From NCBI GenBank assembly GCA_021018995.1, contig CM037596.1, positions 70,702,867 through 70,766,866 on the forward strand: a DNA stretch of 64,000 nt, given 5' to 3'. The notes beneath the pieces are model-generated. The model saw nothing but the letters and a program-made list of their open reading frames with translations, made no database searches and was not told the DNA's origin. Of the stretch, positions 11,922-24,687 are shown in pieces (position 1 is the first letter of the stretch; every line of letters begins with the position of its first letter). The position numbers and the translations under genes were made by a program. The DNA is from Chloranthus sessilifolius. Lineage: Eukaryota > Streptophyta > Magnoliopsida > Chloranthales > Chloranthaceae.

Positions 11922-14508
11922 TGTAATATCTCAAAAAATTGAGCGTTTAACTTTGACCTTGGGAACCGTGCCCAATTGGTCATAGGATTGACCAAGTGAT
12001 GATCAAACAATGCACTCATGGAGTGATGAACTGAAGTGGTGCGAATGTGACCTAAGTGTAAAGTATAGTGTTAAGTTACAGTCACATACACCTATCTCTA
12101 GTGTATGCGCTTAACACCAAAACCAAAGAGTGGATATAAGGGTTTAATAACCCTAGATCCCTTTTGTTTTGGCTATTGAAGAGAGAGTTAAGAAGAGAGA
12201 GAGAAAGAGAAGGAGATTAATTTCCAAGGAGTTATTGTGGTTGGTTTGGAAGGAAGATTGAACATTTAATGCCAGATTTTAATGCATGAGGCGCCGTTGA
12301 AGCAAAAGCTGGAACCCTAGCCATTCCAATCTAGATCTTAATCAATTTGAGATTGATTGAAGGTGAGTTTTAAATTGAAGTTAATGCATAGATTTAAATG
12401 ATTAAATTCGGTCAAGTACGGTTAAAAGGATAGATTAAAGGCTTAGAAAAGAAGGGGAAAAGATTTGGAAGAACAGTCCGAAAGGGGGCTGAATCTGGCC
12501 AAATCGATTAATCGAAATTGGGATTCGATTAATCGATTTTGGCCCAGAAGTTGAAAAGTCATGGATGCCCGATTTTGATTAATCGAATTGGATTTTGATT
12601 GATCGATTTGGAAGGTCGATTAATCGATTTGGAAATCGACTAATCGACTGGGTACCTCCAGTGGCTGGAGAAACAAGACCTGGGGAAATCGACTAATCGA
12701 GTTGGGGAATCGATTAATCGAATTTGGAAATCGACTAATCGAGTTGGGGAATCGATTAATCGACTTTGGATTTCGATTAATCGATTTGGGATTGACTAAT
12801 CGATTTCAGACTTTCGACCACTCGATTTGAGAATCGACCTTACTATGTTGGAGATTTTGATTAATCGATTTTGGGAATCGATTAATCGATTTGGACTTTG
12901 ATTATCAATTTTGGGAATCGATTAATCGAATTATGTTTCGATTAATCGATTTTGGGAATCGATTAATCGACTTTGGCAGTTTTACTTGACTTTATAGTTT
13001 TACTTTGAGATTCATGGGGGGTCTAGGACCTTCTTCATTACATCTTTAGTGATGTATTGCATGTGTTATGATGTACCATAGGTGGTACGTGTGAAAGCGA
13101 GCACAAGGAGCTGCGTGGGACCTTGATGCTTGGACCTTTAGAGAATTGAGGTAGGGAACACCTTGAACATGTACTTTAATTGCAAGAGCATGTAAGTAGT
13201 GATATATTTATCATAATTGAAAATGTTTTAACTATGAAAAACTTTATAAAAATGAGTGTGTGTGTGACACCAAGAATGTGATAAAGGCATCTGTGTGATG
13301 CGAGTAACTAAGATCAAGTAATCTAATGAGAATGAGACATCCCTAGGGGATGAGAAAGTAATAAAGGCATCAGTGGATGCGAGTAAGTTATACGTCTCTG
13401 AGATGTATATGTGATTGAATAATTATTGTTGAGGCCTAACTGATATAAGATAGCACTTTACACGGTGGACAACTATATGTAAAGAACATGCTATTTTTAT
13501 TATTTGAGGTTTGATTAAGATACCCCACCGACGTGGCAGGATACCCACGATTGACTCAGCAGGATATCCGTGACCAGTACGGCGGCCAATCCGTACACCA
13601 GTGCGGAGGTCTATCCATACACAGTAAGCACATCCCAGAGATGTTGAGATGAGTTTTAACCCCGCCGCCTATTGAGAAAGGGGCTTGGGTCGTATTCCTA
13701 GGGAATACATTTTAACAACTGTCTATTTAGACGACGATGAAGGGTATCTCATCGGGGCTCGATGCTATATTGCTCGGGGATTACTTAAGTTGAAGATTTA
13801 AGTTTTGCTTTAGGCATGTTCAGTGTCATTCATGATAAATCTACAGTAATGTAAGACATGTAAATTTTCAGTAAACTTGAATGCAAATCATCAGCTTTTA
13901 AACTGTTTTTCTAGCAAATGCATAGACACATCATGCTTGAATATCATGGAATATATGTGAGATTTTAATTTATATGTTCATTGTGTTGTTCCCTATTGAG
14001 CTAGGATGTAGCTCACCCTTTAGACTATACATCGCAGGTCCTTTGTTAGCAGCAGCTGAGGCTTCGGGAGATGTAGATCCGAGTGATTCGGATTACGTGC
14101 CTGGAGACGAGTTGGAGCCTCCTCCCAAGGACTTCTTCTAGGAGACTCTGCTGTGTACTTTGACAGAGAGTAGTTTGTGAGAGCAGATTTGTACGGATTG
14201 GTATGTCAAGCCTTTATTTTGTTAAAACAATATAATTAAATTAATTTATTTCTTTTGGAGAACCATCTGGGGTGATCTGTTTATCACCGATGGTTCGGAT
14301 CGGTTCTCTGTTCATGCAGTGGCATGAAAGTAGAACTGTCTTTTGTTTGTGCCAGTTGGGCACATTAACTTTTCCGCTTTATGTAGTTAATTGTTTATTT
14401 CTTTATTATTGCTTGTTATACCAATGTTTCGTGCATAGTTTTGGAGCATGGTCTGGAGGATCGTGCTGATGGCACGGGTTTCGGGGTGCCAAAATTCGGG
14501 CTGTCACA
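11922..14508 (+). repeat. Element A 3' LTR
   Basis: Begins TGTAATATCTC, ends CTGTCACA, and is followed by the target duplication AGAAA. It carries the same internal order as 1621-4153: promoter-like region, palindrome array (12501-12974), hairpin (13997-14015) and acidic stretch ending at about 14142. Confidence 0.92.
12501..12974. repeat. TCGATTAATCGA palindrome array, A 3' LTR
   Basis: Counterpart of 2201-2618 but longer by roughly one duplicated pair of units (around 12720-12765), showing local expansion since insertion or during copying. Confidence 0.88.
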
Positions 14509-15580
14509 AGAAAGGAATTCTTTTACTAGTCTATGAGCATGACTATGAACATAAATCAGTTCTATAAATTAATGATATGATATATTGATAGTAGTTTAAG
14601 TACGTTACATCATAAAGCATACATACAAATGCATATCCTTGATGATTCTACGTGATTCAGTACTCAGAATTTTGTCAAACTCAATGTTCTTGATACGTTA
14701 TTGCTCTAGTTAAATCAAGTGATCCCGCTAACTCGGGAGCTTAAGATTCTCGATGCAAGTGATCCCGCTAACTCGGGAGCTTGAAGTATTCTAGTCCAAG
14801 TGATCCCGCTAACTCGGGAGCTTGACAAGTGATCCTGCTAAATCGGGAGCTTGACAAGTGATCCCGCTAACTTGGGAGCTTGACCTTGTTGATTCCCTGT
14901 TTTTGCCAGCATGTATTCAGTTTCAGTTTGCCTCTCACACTTGTTATATCATGCATAAATACAACATTGCAGCATGTTATTCATATGTTATTTTATGCTT
15001 CTCTATGAAAAAGTGATAAACTGTCCATATAAAATAGCAATGCAATATTCTCTAGTGAGCTTTGGATGATAGCTCATTCCTCGACTTAAATATCTTAGCT
15101 GCAAAGCCTGACCTAGAGCACGTGGCAGATCCAACATACGTGCCCGAGGAAGGGGAGGACGAGGACGACTTCCCAGACGAGTTCTTCCCATAGTAGGTTT
15201 GTTGCCTGGGAGTGTAAGGGAAGAGGATAGAGAGAGAAGAGAGAGAAATGAAAAGATAAATTTTATGACATGTATAAATGATATATAATGGTTCCAGACA
15301 TCGGTTGGGATGTATAGGTTTTCTTTTCACTGTTTAGATGAGGGGTGGCCGTCATCGGTGAAAAGTTATACATCAGATCCTTTATTTCTGTACATAGTGT
15401 TGCTAGTCTATTTATCAGTTGTTTTGCCATGTTATATATCTGTCAGAGTTAAAATTCATTGCTTCCGCAATTATGTCACTTTTAATTAAAGAAATAACAC
15501 ATTGATGAAAGGATCATATCAGGTGATCCGATGGCACGACCTTTCCCAGTTTAGAGACGAGAAAACGTCGGGCTGTCACA
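14509..15580 (+). repeat. Element B 5' LTR, right portion
   Basis: Resumes with the AGAAA duplication after element A and aligns with about 25190-26268. It contains the 14716-14883 hairpin-repeat array, a hairpin at 15056-15076, and an acidic coding-like stretch (about 15100-15193) ending DEFFP then stop. The LTR ends CTGTCACA at 15580. Confidence 0.9.
14716..14883. repeat. Five-unit hairpin repeat array, B 5' LTR
   Basis: Five units of about 29 bases, each containing TCCCG-ctaact-CGGGA between CAAGTGA and GCTTGA. Two units carry 12-base extensions. The B 3' LTR holds a matching array (25396-25563) in which the order of extended and short units differs. Confidence 0.88.
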
Positions 15581-15582
15581 GG

Positions 15583-15594
15583 TGGTATCAAAGC
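15583..15594 (+). other. Primer-binding site, element B
   Basis: TGGTATCAAAGC two bases after the LTR differs in one base from the initiator-tRNA-Met site TGGTATCAGAGC. Confidence 0.85.
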
Positions 15595-15721
15595 TCCGGC
15601 GTTAAGTCATTGGAGACTGAACTCTGACATATACAAATATGGTAAAATATCTGTTAATAGAATAGAGGTAGGAGTTAGATTGAGTTGTATGTTTGATCAA
15701 GTTTTTATCTGATTAGGTTTA

Positions 15722-17064
15722 GATGCCTTTTCGTCGTGGAAGGGGTAGAGGTAGACCACCGTTGCCCCATCGTACTGGGCCGAATACGATTCTAGTAGCC
15801 GGGTACGAGCATGACATTGCTTCAGGGAGTGGTGAGAATGCCCATTTGGCTGCAAGTCGAACGACAATGGAGAATGTTGCAGAGCATCCTCCGCTAGAGC
15901 AAACTCTGCCAGTTGTAAATACTCCACCAATGGGAAGTGTTCCTGGTGTTGAACAGAGTGCAGGACATAATCCTTAGTTATTGGAAACTATGGTCAATAC
16001 TATGGCCATGCTTGCGGTTCAACGTCCTGAGGGATTTACAGAATTTGTTCGACTTCGATCACCGAGTTTCCATGGTCAGCATGACCCTATGGAAGCTGAG
16101 AAGTGGTTAATGCATATTGAAAAAGTACTACAAAGAGTCACGTGCACCGAGGAGGAAAAAGTAAGTTGGGCGGTGTACAAACTGGAGAGTGAGGCAGAGC
16201 CATGGTGGCAGTCTGTCGAAAGAACAAGGATGCCCGGAGTACCATGGACATGGGCAGAGTTCACCGAGGCATTTAATGAAAAATAATTTCCAGCACCCGA
16301 GAGATATAAGCTCAAGATACAGTTTGTAACCTTAGTACAAGGTCTGATGACGGTGAGAGAATATGAGGCAAAATTCACACGTCTCTCTCGTTTTGCACCT
16401 TTGTTGGTAGCCACCGAGCTGATGAAAACCCAAAAGTTTGAACGGGGTTTGAAACCCCTGATCAAAGAACGCATTTCGTTGTTTCAGGCAACGACTTATG
16501 CCAACGTGATGAGATTAGCCCTGATCGCGGAAACCAATGTGGACACCATGTTTAAAAGAAGGGAAGAAAAACAGAAGGCCAGAAAAGCTCCACAGTCCTA
16601 TAGTGTGGGTAAAATTAATAAGCGACCACGATTCCAAGGACAGACAACATTTCAACAGGCTGCGAGAGCATATGCATGGCCTTACAATCCATCGGTATTC
16701 TCAGCACCATCAAGGATTCCACGTGTACCGAATCAGTCTTATCCACCAGCGGCTCGAAGTACATCTGGGTTTTCTCAAGTACGGCTGACAGGTTCTCGCA
16801 CGGGATCTTATACAGTGTCATCAGTTGCCTCCAAAGAAATTTGCGGGAAATGTGGGAAGGCACACAAGACCGATGAGTGTCGTAAAGCTTCTGGTGCGTG
16901 TTTTCGATGTGGCAAAATGGGACATTGGATCCGAGAATGTCCAAAAATGGTCGGGATAGCGACAAAGGCAGGATCAGTGTTACGATCGGCACGGCCTATG
17001 GTACAAGGCCGAGCTTATGCTGTCACTGCAACAGATGCGAGGACTAGCCATGACATCATTCAAG
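15722..17064 (+). pseudogene. gag: Element B gag region
   Basis: Starts ATG at 15722 (MPFRRGRGRGR, basic). The capsid signature runs through VRLRSPSFHGQ (about 16046) and PWWQSVERT. The nucleocapsid has CGKCGKAHKTDEC followed by the CCHC knuckle CFRCGKMGHWIRECP (about 16900-16945). Same layout as A and E, and typical Tekay. Broken at a few places; fossil. Confidence 0.87.
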
Positions 17065-17241
17065 GTATGGCTGTCCATTAATTTTTACATTAAAGTTTAC
17101 AATTAATTATCATTTTAGATAGAGAAGGTGCATATAGTTAACTATGAACATTACATCCTAAATTCCTAGATTGACATATTTATTATTTTAAATATTTGAT
17201 ATAAATAGGTAATATAACTAACATTAGTCTATATGCTTTAG
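17065..17241 (+). other. GT...AG-bounded spacer between gag and pol, element B
   Basis: AT-rich 177-bp spacer bordered CAAG|GTATGG and CTTTAG|GTAT, at the same place as in A and E. Intron-like; splicing is inferred, not shown. Confidence 0.5.
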
Positions 17242-20200
17242 GTATCTTACAATTATATTCAAAAGATGCTTATCTGTGTTATGACGCACGAGTCTTGATA
17301 GATCCCGGATCTATACATTCGTTTGTCACACCCCAGTTTCCTAAAAAATTAAAGAAGTTAGGAGGTACTCCAGAACCTCTCGACTTTATTCTTGACGTTA
17401 CACTTCCGACTGGATAATCCCTCACGATTGATAAAGTATACCGGTCGATTATGGTTTCAATCAAGGATTACTGGGGATATGAAGTAATAGCTGATTTGAT
17501 CTTGTTACCGATGCAAGGATACGATGTGATCCTTGGCATGGATTGGTTGTTCACTCACCATGCGAACGTTGACTGTCGCAAGAAGATTGTCTATTTTCAT
17601 CCCCAAAAGAAGAGATCAGCTAAATTTTATGGCGTACTGCCAACTAATCTTTCGCTGATATCCGTAATTCGAGCACGACAATTACTTGATGAAGGTGCTC
17701 AAGGGTATATTGCTTTCATACAAAGTGATGAATAGAAAGTGAATAAAATGTCACTTTCTGAAGTACCAATCGTTTGTGAATTTTCAGATGTGTTTCCTGA
17801 TGAGCTGCCAGGACTACCACCTGATAGGGAAGTAGAATTTGCTATTGAATTAGCTCTAGGTACCGATCCAGTATCAAAAGCACCATACAGAATGGCGCCG
17901 GCAGAGTTGAAAGAGCTTAAGGAGCAATTACAAGAGCTTCTTGACAAAGGCTTTATCAGACCAAGTGTGTCTCCATGGGGCGCACCGGTGTTATTTATGA
18001 AAAAGAAGGATGGTTCAATGCATCTCTGCATTGATTATCGTCAACTTAATAAACTGACGATCAAAAATAGATATCCGCTTCCTCAAATCGACGATCTCTT
18101 TGAACAGTTACAAGGAGCGCGGTTCTTTTCAAAAATTGACCTACGATCGGGTTATCACCAGATGAAGGTGAAAGCTGAAGATATTTCGAAGACAGCTTTC
18201 CGAACACGCTATGGTCATTACGAGTTTCTCGTCATGCCCTTTGGGTTGACCAATGCACCAGCTGCTTTTATGGACTTGATGAATAGAGTCTTCAAACCTT
18301 ACCTTGATCAGTGTATCGTAGTATTCATCGACGATATACTCATTTATTCCAAGACAAAGACAGAGCATGAAGATCATCTACGTTTGGCATTACAAACACA
18401 GAGAGATTTGCAGTTATATGATAAATTCAGTAAATTCGACTTCTGGTTGAACCAAGTCAATTTTCTAGGTCATATTATTTTTAAAGCAGGTATCACGATC
18501 GATCCTGCAAAGATTGAAGTCAGTAATGCGGAAGTAGCCTGACGATGGAATCGAGATTCGAAGTTTTCTAGGTCTTGCAGGTTATTATCGATGTTTTGTG
18601 GAAGGATTTTCACGACTTGCTGGACCACTCACGCAGCTCACTCGAAAGAATGTTAAATTCGAGTGGACTGAGGCATGTGAATAGGGTTTCCAAGAATTAA
18701 AAAGGAGACTCACTTTCGCACCTGTTCTAGCATTACCATCTGATAGTGGTGGTTTTTTCATCTTCAGTGATGCCTCATACAGTGGGCTAGGGTGTGTATT
18801 GAACCAATGGGAACGGGAAATTGCATATGGTTCTCGTCAGCTGAAAGACCACAAGAAGAATTATCCCACTCATGACCTAGAACTAGCAGCAGTTATTTTC
18901 ACATTGAAAATCTGGAGACACTATCTGTACGGTGAAACCTTCGAGATCTTCACCGACCACAAGAGTCTTAAATATCTCTTCACTCAGAAAGAGTTGAACT
19001 TGAGACAGAGAAGGTGGATGGAATTCTTGAAAGACTGCGATTGTTCTATTCAGTACCATCTCGATAAAGCCAACGTTGTAGCTGATGCACTTAGTTGCAA
19101 ATCCTCTGCTCAGTTATCACATCTTGTTACATGACTACAAAGATGGAAACTACTCAATGATATTGTATCATCGAGTGCCACTCTTCGAGCAACATCAAAA
19201 TGGAGGTTTACTTGCTACAGTGATGATCCGAGCTCCACTTTTCGATAGGATTAGAGAGCTCCAGATGCAAGATGCAGAGCTTATTTCCATCCGACAAGGG
19301 GTACAAAGTGGGCTACAGCCAGAATTCTCGATCAAGGATGATGGGTCTTTATTATTTTGAGGACGAGTATGCGTACCTGATGATCATGCCTTACGTCAGG
19401 AAATCCTTGAAGAAGCTCACAAGTGTTATTCATCCTGGTAGTACCAAGATGTACCAGGATCTTAAATAGACCTTTTGGTGGAACGGTTTAAAACGTGATG
19501 TAGCAGAATATGTTGCAAAGTGTTTGACCTGTCAACAAGTAAAGGTCGAGCACAAACATCCTACTGGTTTGCTACAGCCATTGCCTATTCCAGAGTGGAA
19601 ATGGGAACATATTTCCATGGATTTCATTCTAGGTTTGCCCCATACTCAGAAGGGTTACAATGCCATTTGGGTGATTGTTGATCATCTCACCAAATCGATG
19701 CATTTCTTACCTTATAGTATGCGATATACAACATCGAAATTAGTCGAACTCTATCTAAGAGAGATTGTACAACTACATGGAATACCCGTAAGCATTGTGT
19801 CGAATCAAGATCCTTTATATATTTCTCGATTTTGGCAAAGTTTTCAAGAAGGTATGGGTTCCAAGTTAGACTTCAGTACAACATTTCATCCTCAGACCGA
19901 CGGGGCAGACGGAGTGGGTAAATCAAGTGATTGAAGACATGTTACAGGCCTGTATGCTTGATTTTCAAGGATCATGGGATAAACACTTACCCCTGATCGA
20001 ATTCGCATACAATAATAGTTTCCAGTCAAGCATCGGTATGGCACCATTCGAAGCACTATATGGACCCCGATGTAAATCTCTGATTAACTGGGAAGAAGCT
20101 GGAGAGCGATTGATTTTAGGCCCTGACCTGATAGAAAGCACCAATGTAGTTGTTCACATTATTCGAGAACGATTGAAGAGTGCTCAGAGTCGACAAAAGA

Positions 20201-20736
20201 GTTACGCTGATCTCAAACGAACAAGTGTTGATTTTCAGGTAATATCCTACACTGATACGTTCTTTGTGAAGTCATTAGACTTATATGGTCATTCAGTTTG
20301 ATGAAATAATATACAGATTGGTGAGCACGTCTTTATCAAAATCTCTCCGACAAAAGGCATGATGCGATTTGAGAAACGAGGCAAGCTGAGTCCTCGTTAC
20401 GTTGGACCATTCCCTATACTAGGCAGAGTAGGAGAAGTAGTGTATCGACTCGCGTTACCTCCGCACTTGGCAGGCATTCATGACGTATTTCACGTATCTA
20501 TGCTGAGAAAGTACGTCAGTGATCCGACGCATGTGTTGGATTATCAACCGTTGGACATCCAGGAAGATCTAATGGTGACCGAAGAACCAGGTCAGATTTT
20601 GGACCGCAAAGATCAAATTCTGAGAACAAAACGAATTCCACTCGTTTTGATTCAATGGAAGAATCATGAATCGCATGAAGCTACCTGGGAGCGCGAAGCT
20701 GATATTCGTGCTCAGTACCCTCGATTATTTACATAA
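17242..20736 (+). pseudogene. pol: Element B pol region
   Basis: Protease DPGSIHSFV (about 17300). RT has the catalytic FIDD (about 18325) and the [19 protein letters not shown] block. RNase H carries FSDAS and [13 protein letters not shown]. Integrase has the zinc region (about 19430-19540), a core starting MDFILGLP (about 19618), GPFPILGRVGEVVYR, and a chromodomain-like end IQWKNHESHEATWE (about 20650). A 78-bp GT...AG segment (20239-20316) interrupts the integrase C-terminal part, which A and E lack. Broken at roughly ten places overall; fossil. Confidence 0.9.
20239..20316 (+). other. Intron-like 78-bp segment inside B integrase region
   Basis: Starts GTAATATCC and ends AATATACAG, AT-rich, lying exactly where A (about 8635) and E (about 62458) read straight through in the integrase C-terminal region. 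Looks like a spliceosomal intron gained or kept in this family only. Splicing is inferred. Confidence 0.45.
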
Positions 20737-21667
20737 GGTACGTACTTCAAATCCATATACACTATAGTTACACTTAGTCAAATAAATTTTAATTGCTTAG
20801 ATTATAATGTTATTGTAAATAGTTTGTAAAGGCACCCTGCACCAGTAAACAAGAAATTATATCCGATAAAATATATTAAGTAAATTTTATGGACCTTATG
20901 GACCTTGATACAAATAAATTGAAATAACAAAATTTGAGTTAGCATTAGAATTTGATTTGGCATTAAAATTATTATACAAATCAAATTATAAGACTATTCA
21001 CCATAATTTTACTAAATAATAAAATATTTTAAAAGTTTGAAGCAGCGACACCAGGTGTATCCCAAATTACTGCCACATATCACAAGTGATTATTTCGGGG
21101 CCATTGATGGCCAAATATAATATGTTTATAATATTTTTATAAGCTATATTGTAAAATGGGTCAAAATTTTATGAAAGTAAAAAATTTTAATAGAGAAAAA
21201 ATACATAAAAAAGGTCAAACTATATTTTTATACAGATCTTGTATCTATTGAGAACATCTAGTACCAAAAGATCTGACACCACATATCAGGAGCCCCGAAA
21301 TCCGGGCCAGCCAACACCAGGACTACCTTGCCGCGGCAAGGACTGGTGTTGCTGCGGCAAGTCACTTGCCGCGCCAAGCCTTAAGTGTTGCCGCGGCAAC
21401 CCTGTGGGCATTTGGTAGGTCCGAAACCGACTTTCGGTTATTTTTCAGTTATTGCAACCGGTTAGAGCCTTGTTCTTCAACCTTCCAAGCAAATGTCCAT
21501 GCATACACACCTCCAAATCATGTCCACAGCCGCTACATGTCACTGATCTACTCCAAGAACCTCTCTATTTCCTGATTTTGTTATGATTTCGGGCAGATTT
21601 TTGGTCCTTTGTGAGGTAAAAATCAAAACTCAGCTCCATTGTTCTTCTTTGTCTCTTTGAATTCAAA
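20737..21667 (+). other. Spacer between pol and extra ORF of element B
   Basis: No gene is seen. It is very AT-rich to about 21290, then GC-richer with the TTGCCGCGGCAA palindrome cluster (21326-21400) and about 270 bases of leader-like sequence. The layout parallels the spacer of A. Confidence 0.6.
21326..21400. repeat. TTGCCGCGGCAA palindrome cluster ahead of the extra ORF, element B
   Basis: Includes a perfect CTTGCCGCGGCAAG and three more copies or near-copies within 75 bases. This is the palindrome of B's own LTR, placed in the leader of the extra ORF as TCGATTAATCGA is in A. Confidence 0.82.
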
Positions 21668-22765
21668 ATGCCCCCTAGAAAAACAGGAGTATATAAACCT
21701 CCAAAAGCTTCCACTCAAGCACCTTGTATCAGCCGTTTCACAATCAATATTATCCTCGTTTAGTTCGTCTATTCTATCAGAATCTGGTAGTCTCCCCTAC
21801 TGTTGGTCAATTACAGACCAAAATAGATAATCAAAAATTTTATTTCAACATACTGCACATTTCCCAAGTGATGGACTGTAGTTCTGATTATGATATAACT
21901 TCTGGACTGCAAATGCCCCGGCAGAGGGATGTGAAATTCCATCACCTCTAAATTGACTAATGGTCAGACCGCTTCTGACCATAGCCTTGCCGTTCGATGC
22001 AACCAATTACCACAGAGGATGTGGTTTTTGGACTATGTATTTAGATACAATTTATACCCCATGCAGCATGAAAGAGAGCGCCGAGATGCTCTCTTGCAAG
22101 CTCTATTTGCCGTCCATGAAGGACGATGGGTAAGTGGCCCTAGGGTGGTCTGGGAAGGCATCAAATATGCCAATGACCATTTACAAAGCAATGCTTCACC
22201 TCCCATGCTCTCCTGCCCCTACCCCCGATTGATCTCTCGCATGTTAGAAGGACACTTCGATAGTGTCAATTTAGTTCCCTATCAAATCCTTGCAGGTGAA
22301 AAGGTCTGCACTGACAATATGCGGGTCTTTAGCCCTGCCATTTGGAGAAATGTGTATCAACACTCCTTTCAAACGGTAAGTAGCCGCCAAGCTAAACAAA
22401 TCCGTCGTCCTCCACAAGCTCAACAAGAAATTCCCTCCGTCCCCACCCAAGAGGTCCCCATTCCTCCTCAACCCGAAACCCAGTCCGACTCGGTTCCTCC
22501 GGCTCAAGGGACCTATACCACTGCTGATCTCATGCAACTCATGCGTGAAAACCATGAGCAGACCCTCATGCAGTTCGATAACTTGTATCGAAACCACTAC
22601 ATGCTCCATCTGCAGATCAACTACATAGAAGAAGCAACCAATATCATGATAGAGCATACATTTCCTACGACTGCAACCCCTTATATTGGGCGGGCGCGCA
22701 ACTACTTCTCCCAATACACCCGAACCGCAGCAATGTTGGTCCTGGAGTTCCAACAAGATTTTTAA
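21668..22765 (+). pseudogene. Element B extra ORF (putative plant transposon-protein-like)
   Basis: Starts ATG at 21668 with MPPRKTGVYKPP, like the MPPKT start in A. The shared YYPRLVRLFYQNL motif follows (about 21740). Next come a region matching A around MWFLDYVFRYNLYPMQHERER (about 22018; A has MWMLDFIIEYNLYPLRHDTER) and a Pro/Gln-rich linker. The C-terminus is helical-looking with many His and Tyr. Function unknown; a nucleic-acid-binding or anti-silencing role is only a guess. Broken at a few places; fossil. Confidence 0.7.
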
Positions 22766-23310
22766 CAACAAGAAGCTGGTACTTCCTCAGCGGCCCAATA
22801 ACAGCCAAGCCCCTAGCCTGGTAAAATACGATTTCACAAGCTCATAGTTTATATCCTATATTTTATTTTTGCATTAACTTGAATTAATCTCTAATAAGCA
22901 TGCCTATTTATGACAAATTAGAAATTATATATCAATGATCGATATTAATGATTGTGGTTGTTTTGATATTTGATGTCCTACATATTTTATTTCAATTGAG
23001 AATTGCTCATTAAACATTTATAATCTTAGTCATGTGCCACCTAAAGACAGGTGCCACACGTAGTAGAAAATTAATGAGTGTGAGTACTTCTAAAATTTCA
23101 GTTCTATCTGTTAAAAGTAATTGTCGATTTAGGTACTATTTACTCAATGGTGATGATTATTTTGTTTATCTACAGTCTCTTCTAATTTCCCTGGCTGTAA
23201 CTATATGTATTGTCATCAACCACCACATGATCATTCAAGTAACATTCAATCACTGCTCATTACTGTCTTGATTTATTTTCGAGGACGAAAATGCCTTAAA
23301 TAGGGGAGAA
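22766..23310 (+). other. Element B 3' untranslated region and polypurine tract
   Basis: AT-rich and noncoding. It ends with TTTTCGAGGACGAAAATG (an inverted repeat) and the purine tract TAGGGGAGAA before the 3' LTR. Confidence 0.75.
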
Positions 23311-24573
23311 TGTAACGATCCCTAGAATTGTTAAACCAAGTGATGTAGGAAACATCCGTCAACTAACACTGAGCACTACTAACACTGAGCACTTTAACTG
23401 GATGAGACACTTATACTCAATGAACAAGTTTAAGATAATAAGCCTGTTTAGGCTTAATTGGGCAAATTCCCACTAACTCGTTAAATCGGTGTTGCGTTGG
23501 ACTCTATAGATTCCAGCCTTTTACACTAATTAAGTATACCCATCAATGGTGCATGGGAGAAAAACAATAGACCATTTGCCTTTGTTTGTGTTTTATCTGC
23601 CTATACAAGACCAAAGCCTTGTGAATGTTGCATGATATCCTAGCCCAAAAATGTAGCTTAAACTAAACAGCTGCATATAGCTTTAATTGGTCTTAATATA
23701 ACCAAGAAGGAAGGAATCGCTATTAGATAAACTTTTGTTGGTTTACCTGTAAAAGACAAATGCAAGTAAGCCTGATTTTGTATATACACACACAAAACAT
23801 AACTTGTTCTGGGTTATAAACAAGAAGACCCTGGATTTTTGTTTTATTTTTATCTTGTCTTTTCTGTAATACACTACTAATGTAGTGTTAGCTTACTGAA
23901 ATTTAACTCAAGTAGCTTATAAGCTGCTTCTATCCACTTTAAACTCCACGACTCCGATGAGTCATATCGCGAGAGCATGCACGCAAAGTTAAATGACCTG
24001 TTATAAGATACCAAGACAAAGTCATGCATCTTCCCCGTTTAAAAAATCCTTGTGACTATACCCTACACAGCCAACTTTTTAGCCATCTTGAGTCTGTTTA
24101 TGAGTCTTTTGTTAACAAACAAAGGCAATTTTTGTGAAGATCAACAAACAAGCTTGTAATATTCATACACTTCTACTCCGTTTCTGCTCCATTTTTGAGA
24201 TCGACAAACACAACAATCGATGGTCGAGTACTACAAATTCACCAAAAGGTATGCTAACGATTTCATTTAAAATAAAGGGTCATCATAGAGACTACGTTGA
24301 ACTTGAGCCCTAAATTCAACAAGTATACTTGAAGCCGAGTGCAGATTTCTGCACTTTGAATCTGCATAGTAGATCTGTGGACTTGATAGAGTGCAGAGTG
24401 CAGATTCGGAGTTTTAAAAGCTATCGAAATATATATTTAAAATCTATAGAAATCTGCTAAAATTATAAATGTATATATATATATAAATATATATATATAA
24501 ATATATATAAGCCAGGGAGGGAACAACAGATCAAAAGGCCAAGAAGAAACCCAACTGAAGCCCGGCAAGCCAA

Positions 24574-24687
24574 TCTTGCTGCGGCAACCTCAAGGGGTTG
24601 CCGCGACAATACACACTGCTATGTGGCTTTGAGGTTGCTGCGGCAAGGTACTTGCCATGGCAAGCCCTGAGTATTGCCATGGCAACC
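24574..24687. repeat. TTGCCGCGGCAA palindrome cluster, B 3' LTR
   Basis: Degenerate copies of the palindrome, including TTGCCATGGCAA. About 45 bases longer than the 5' LTR counterpart through an extra unit. Confidence 0.75.

Larger units (their letters stand above)
1621..14508 (+). mobile_element. Element A: Tekay/Del-like retrotransposon nested in element B
   Basis: Full-length by structure (about 12.9 kb): two LTRs starting TG and ending CA, flanked by the 5-bp duplication AGAAA (1616-1620 and 14509-14513). The uninterrupted B 3' LTR around 25185-25205 shows the empty site. Inside are a Met-type primer site, gag, protease, RT, RNase H, integrase, chromodomain-like tail, a palindrome-rich spacer, an extra ORF and a polypurine tract. 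LTRs differ by a few percent by eye, many changes being CG-to-TG/CA transitions typical of methylated plant repeats. Coding regions are broken at roughly ten places, so it is a fossil. Inserted after B. Confidence 0.92.

Noticed and set aside
14716-14883. Regular repeats resembling a CRISPR array
   Set aside because: Most units are directly abutting with no unique spacers, lie inside an LTR of a plant retrotransposon, and there are no cas genes.
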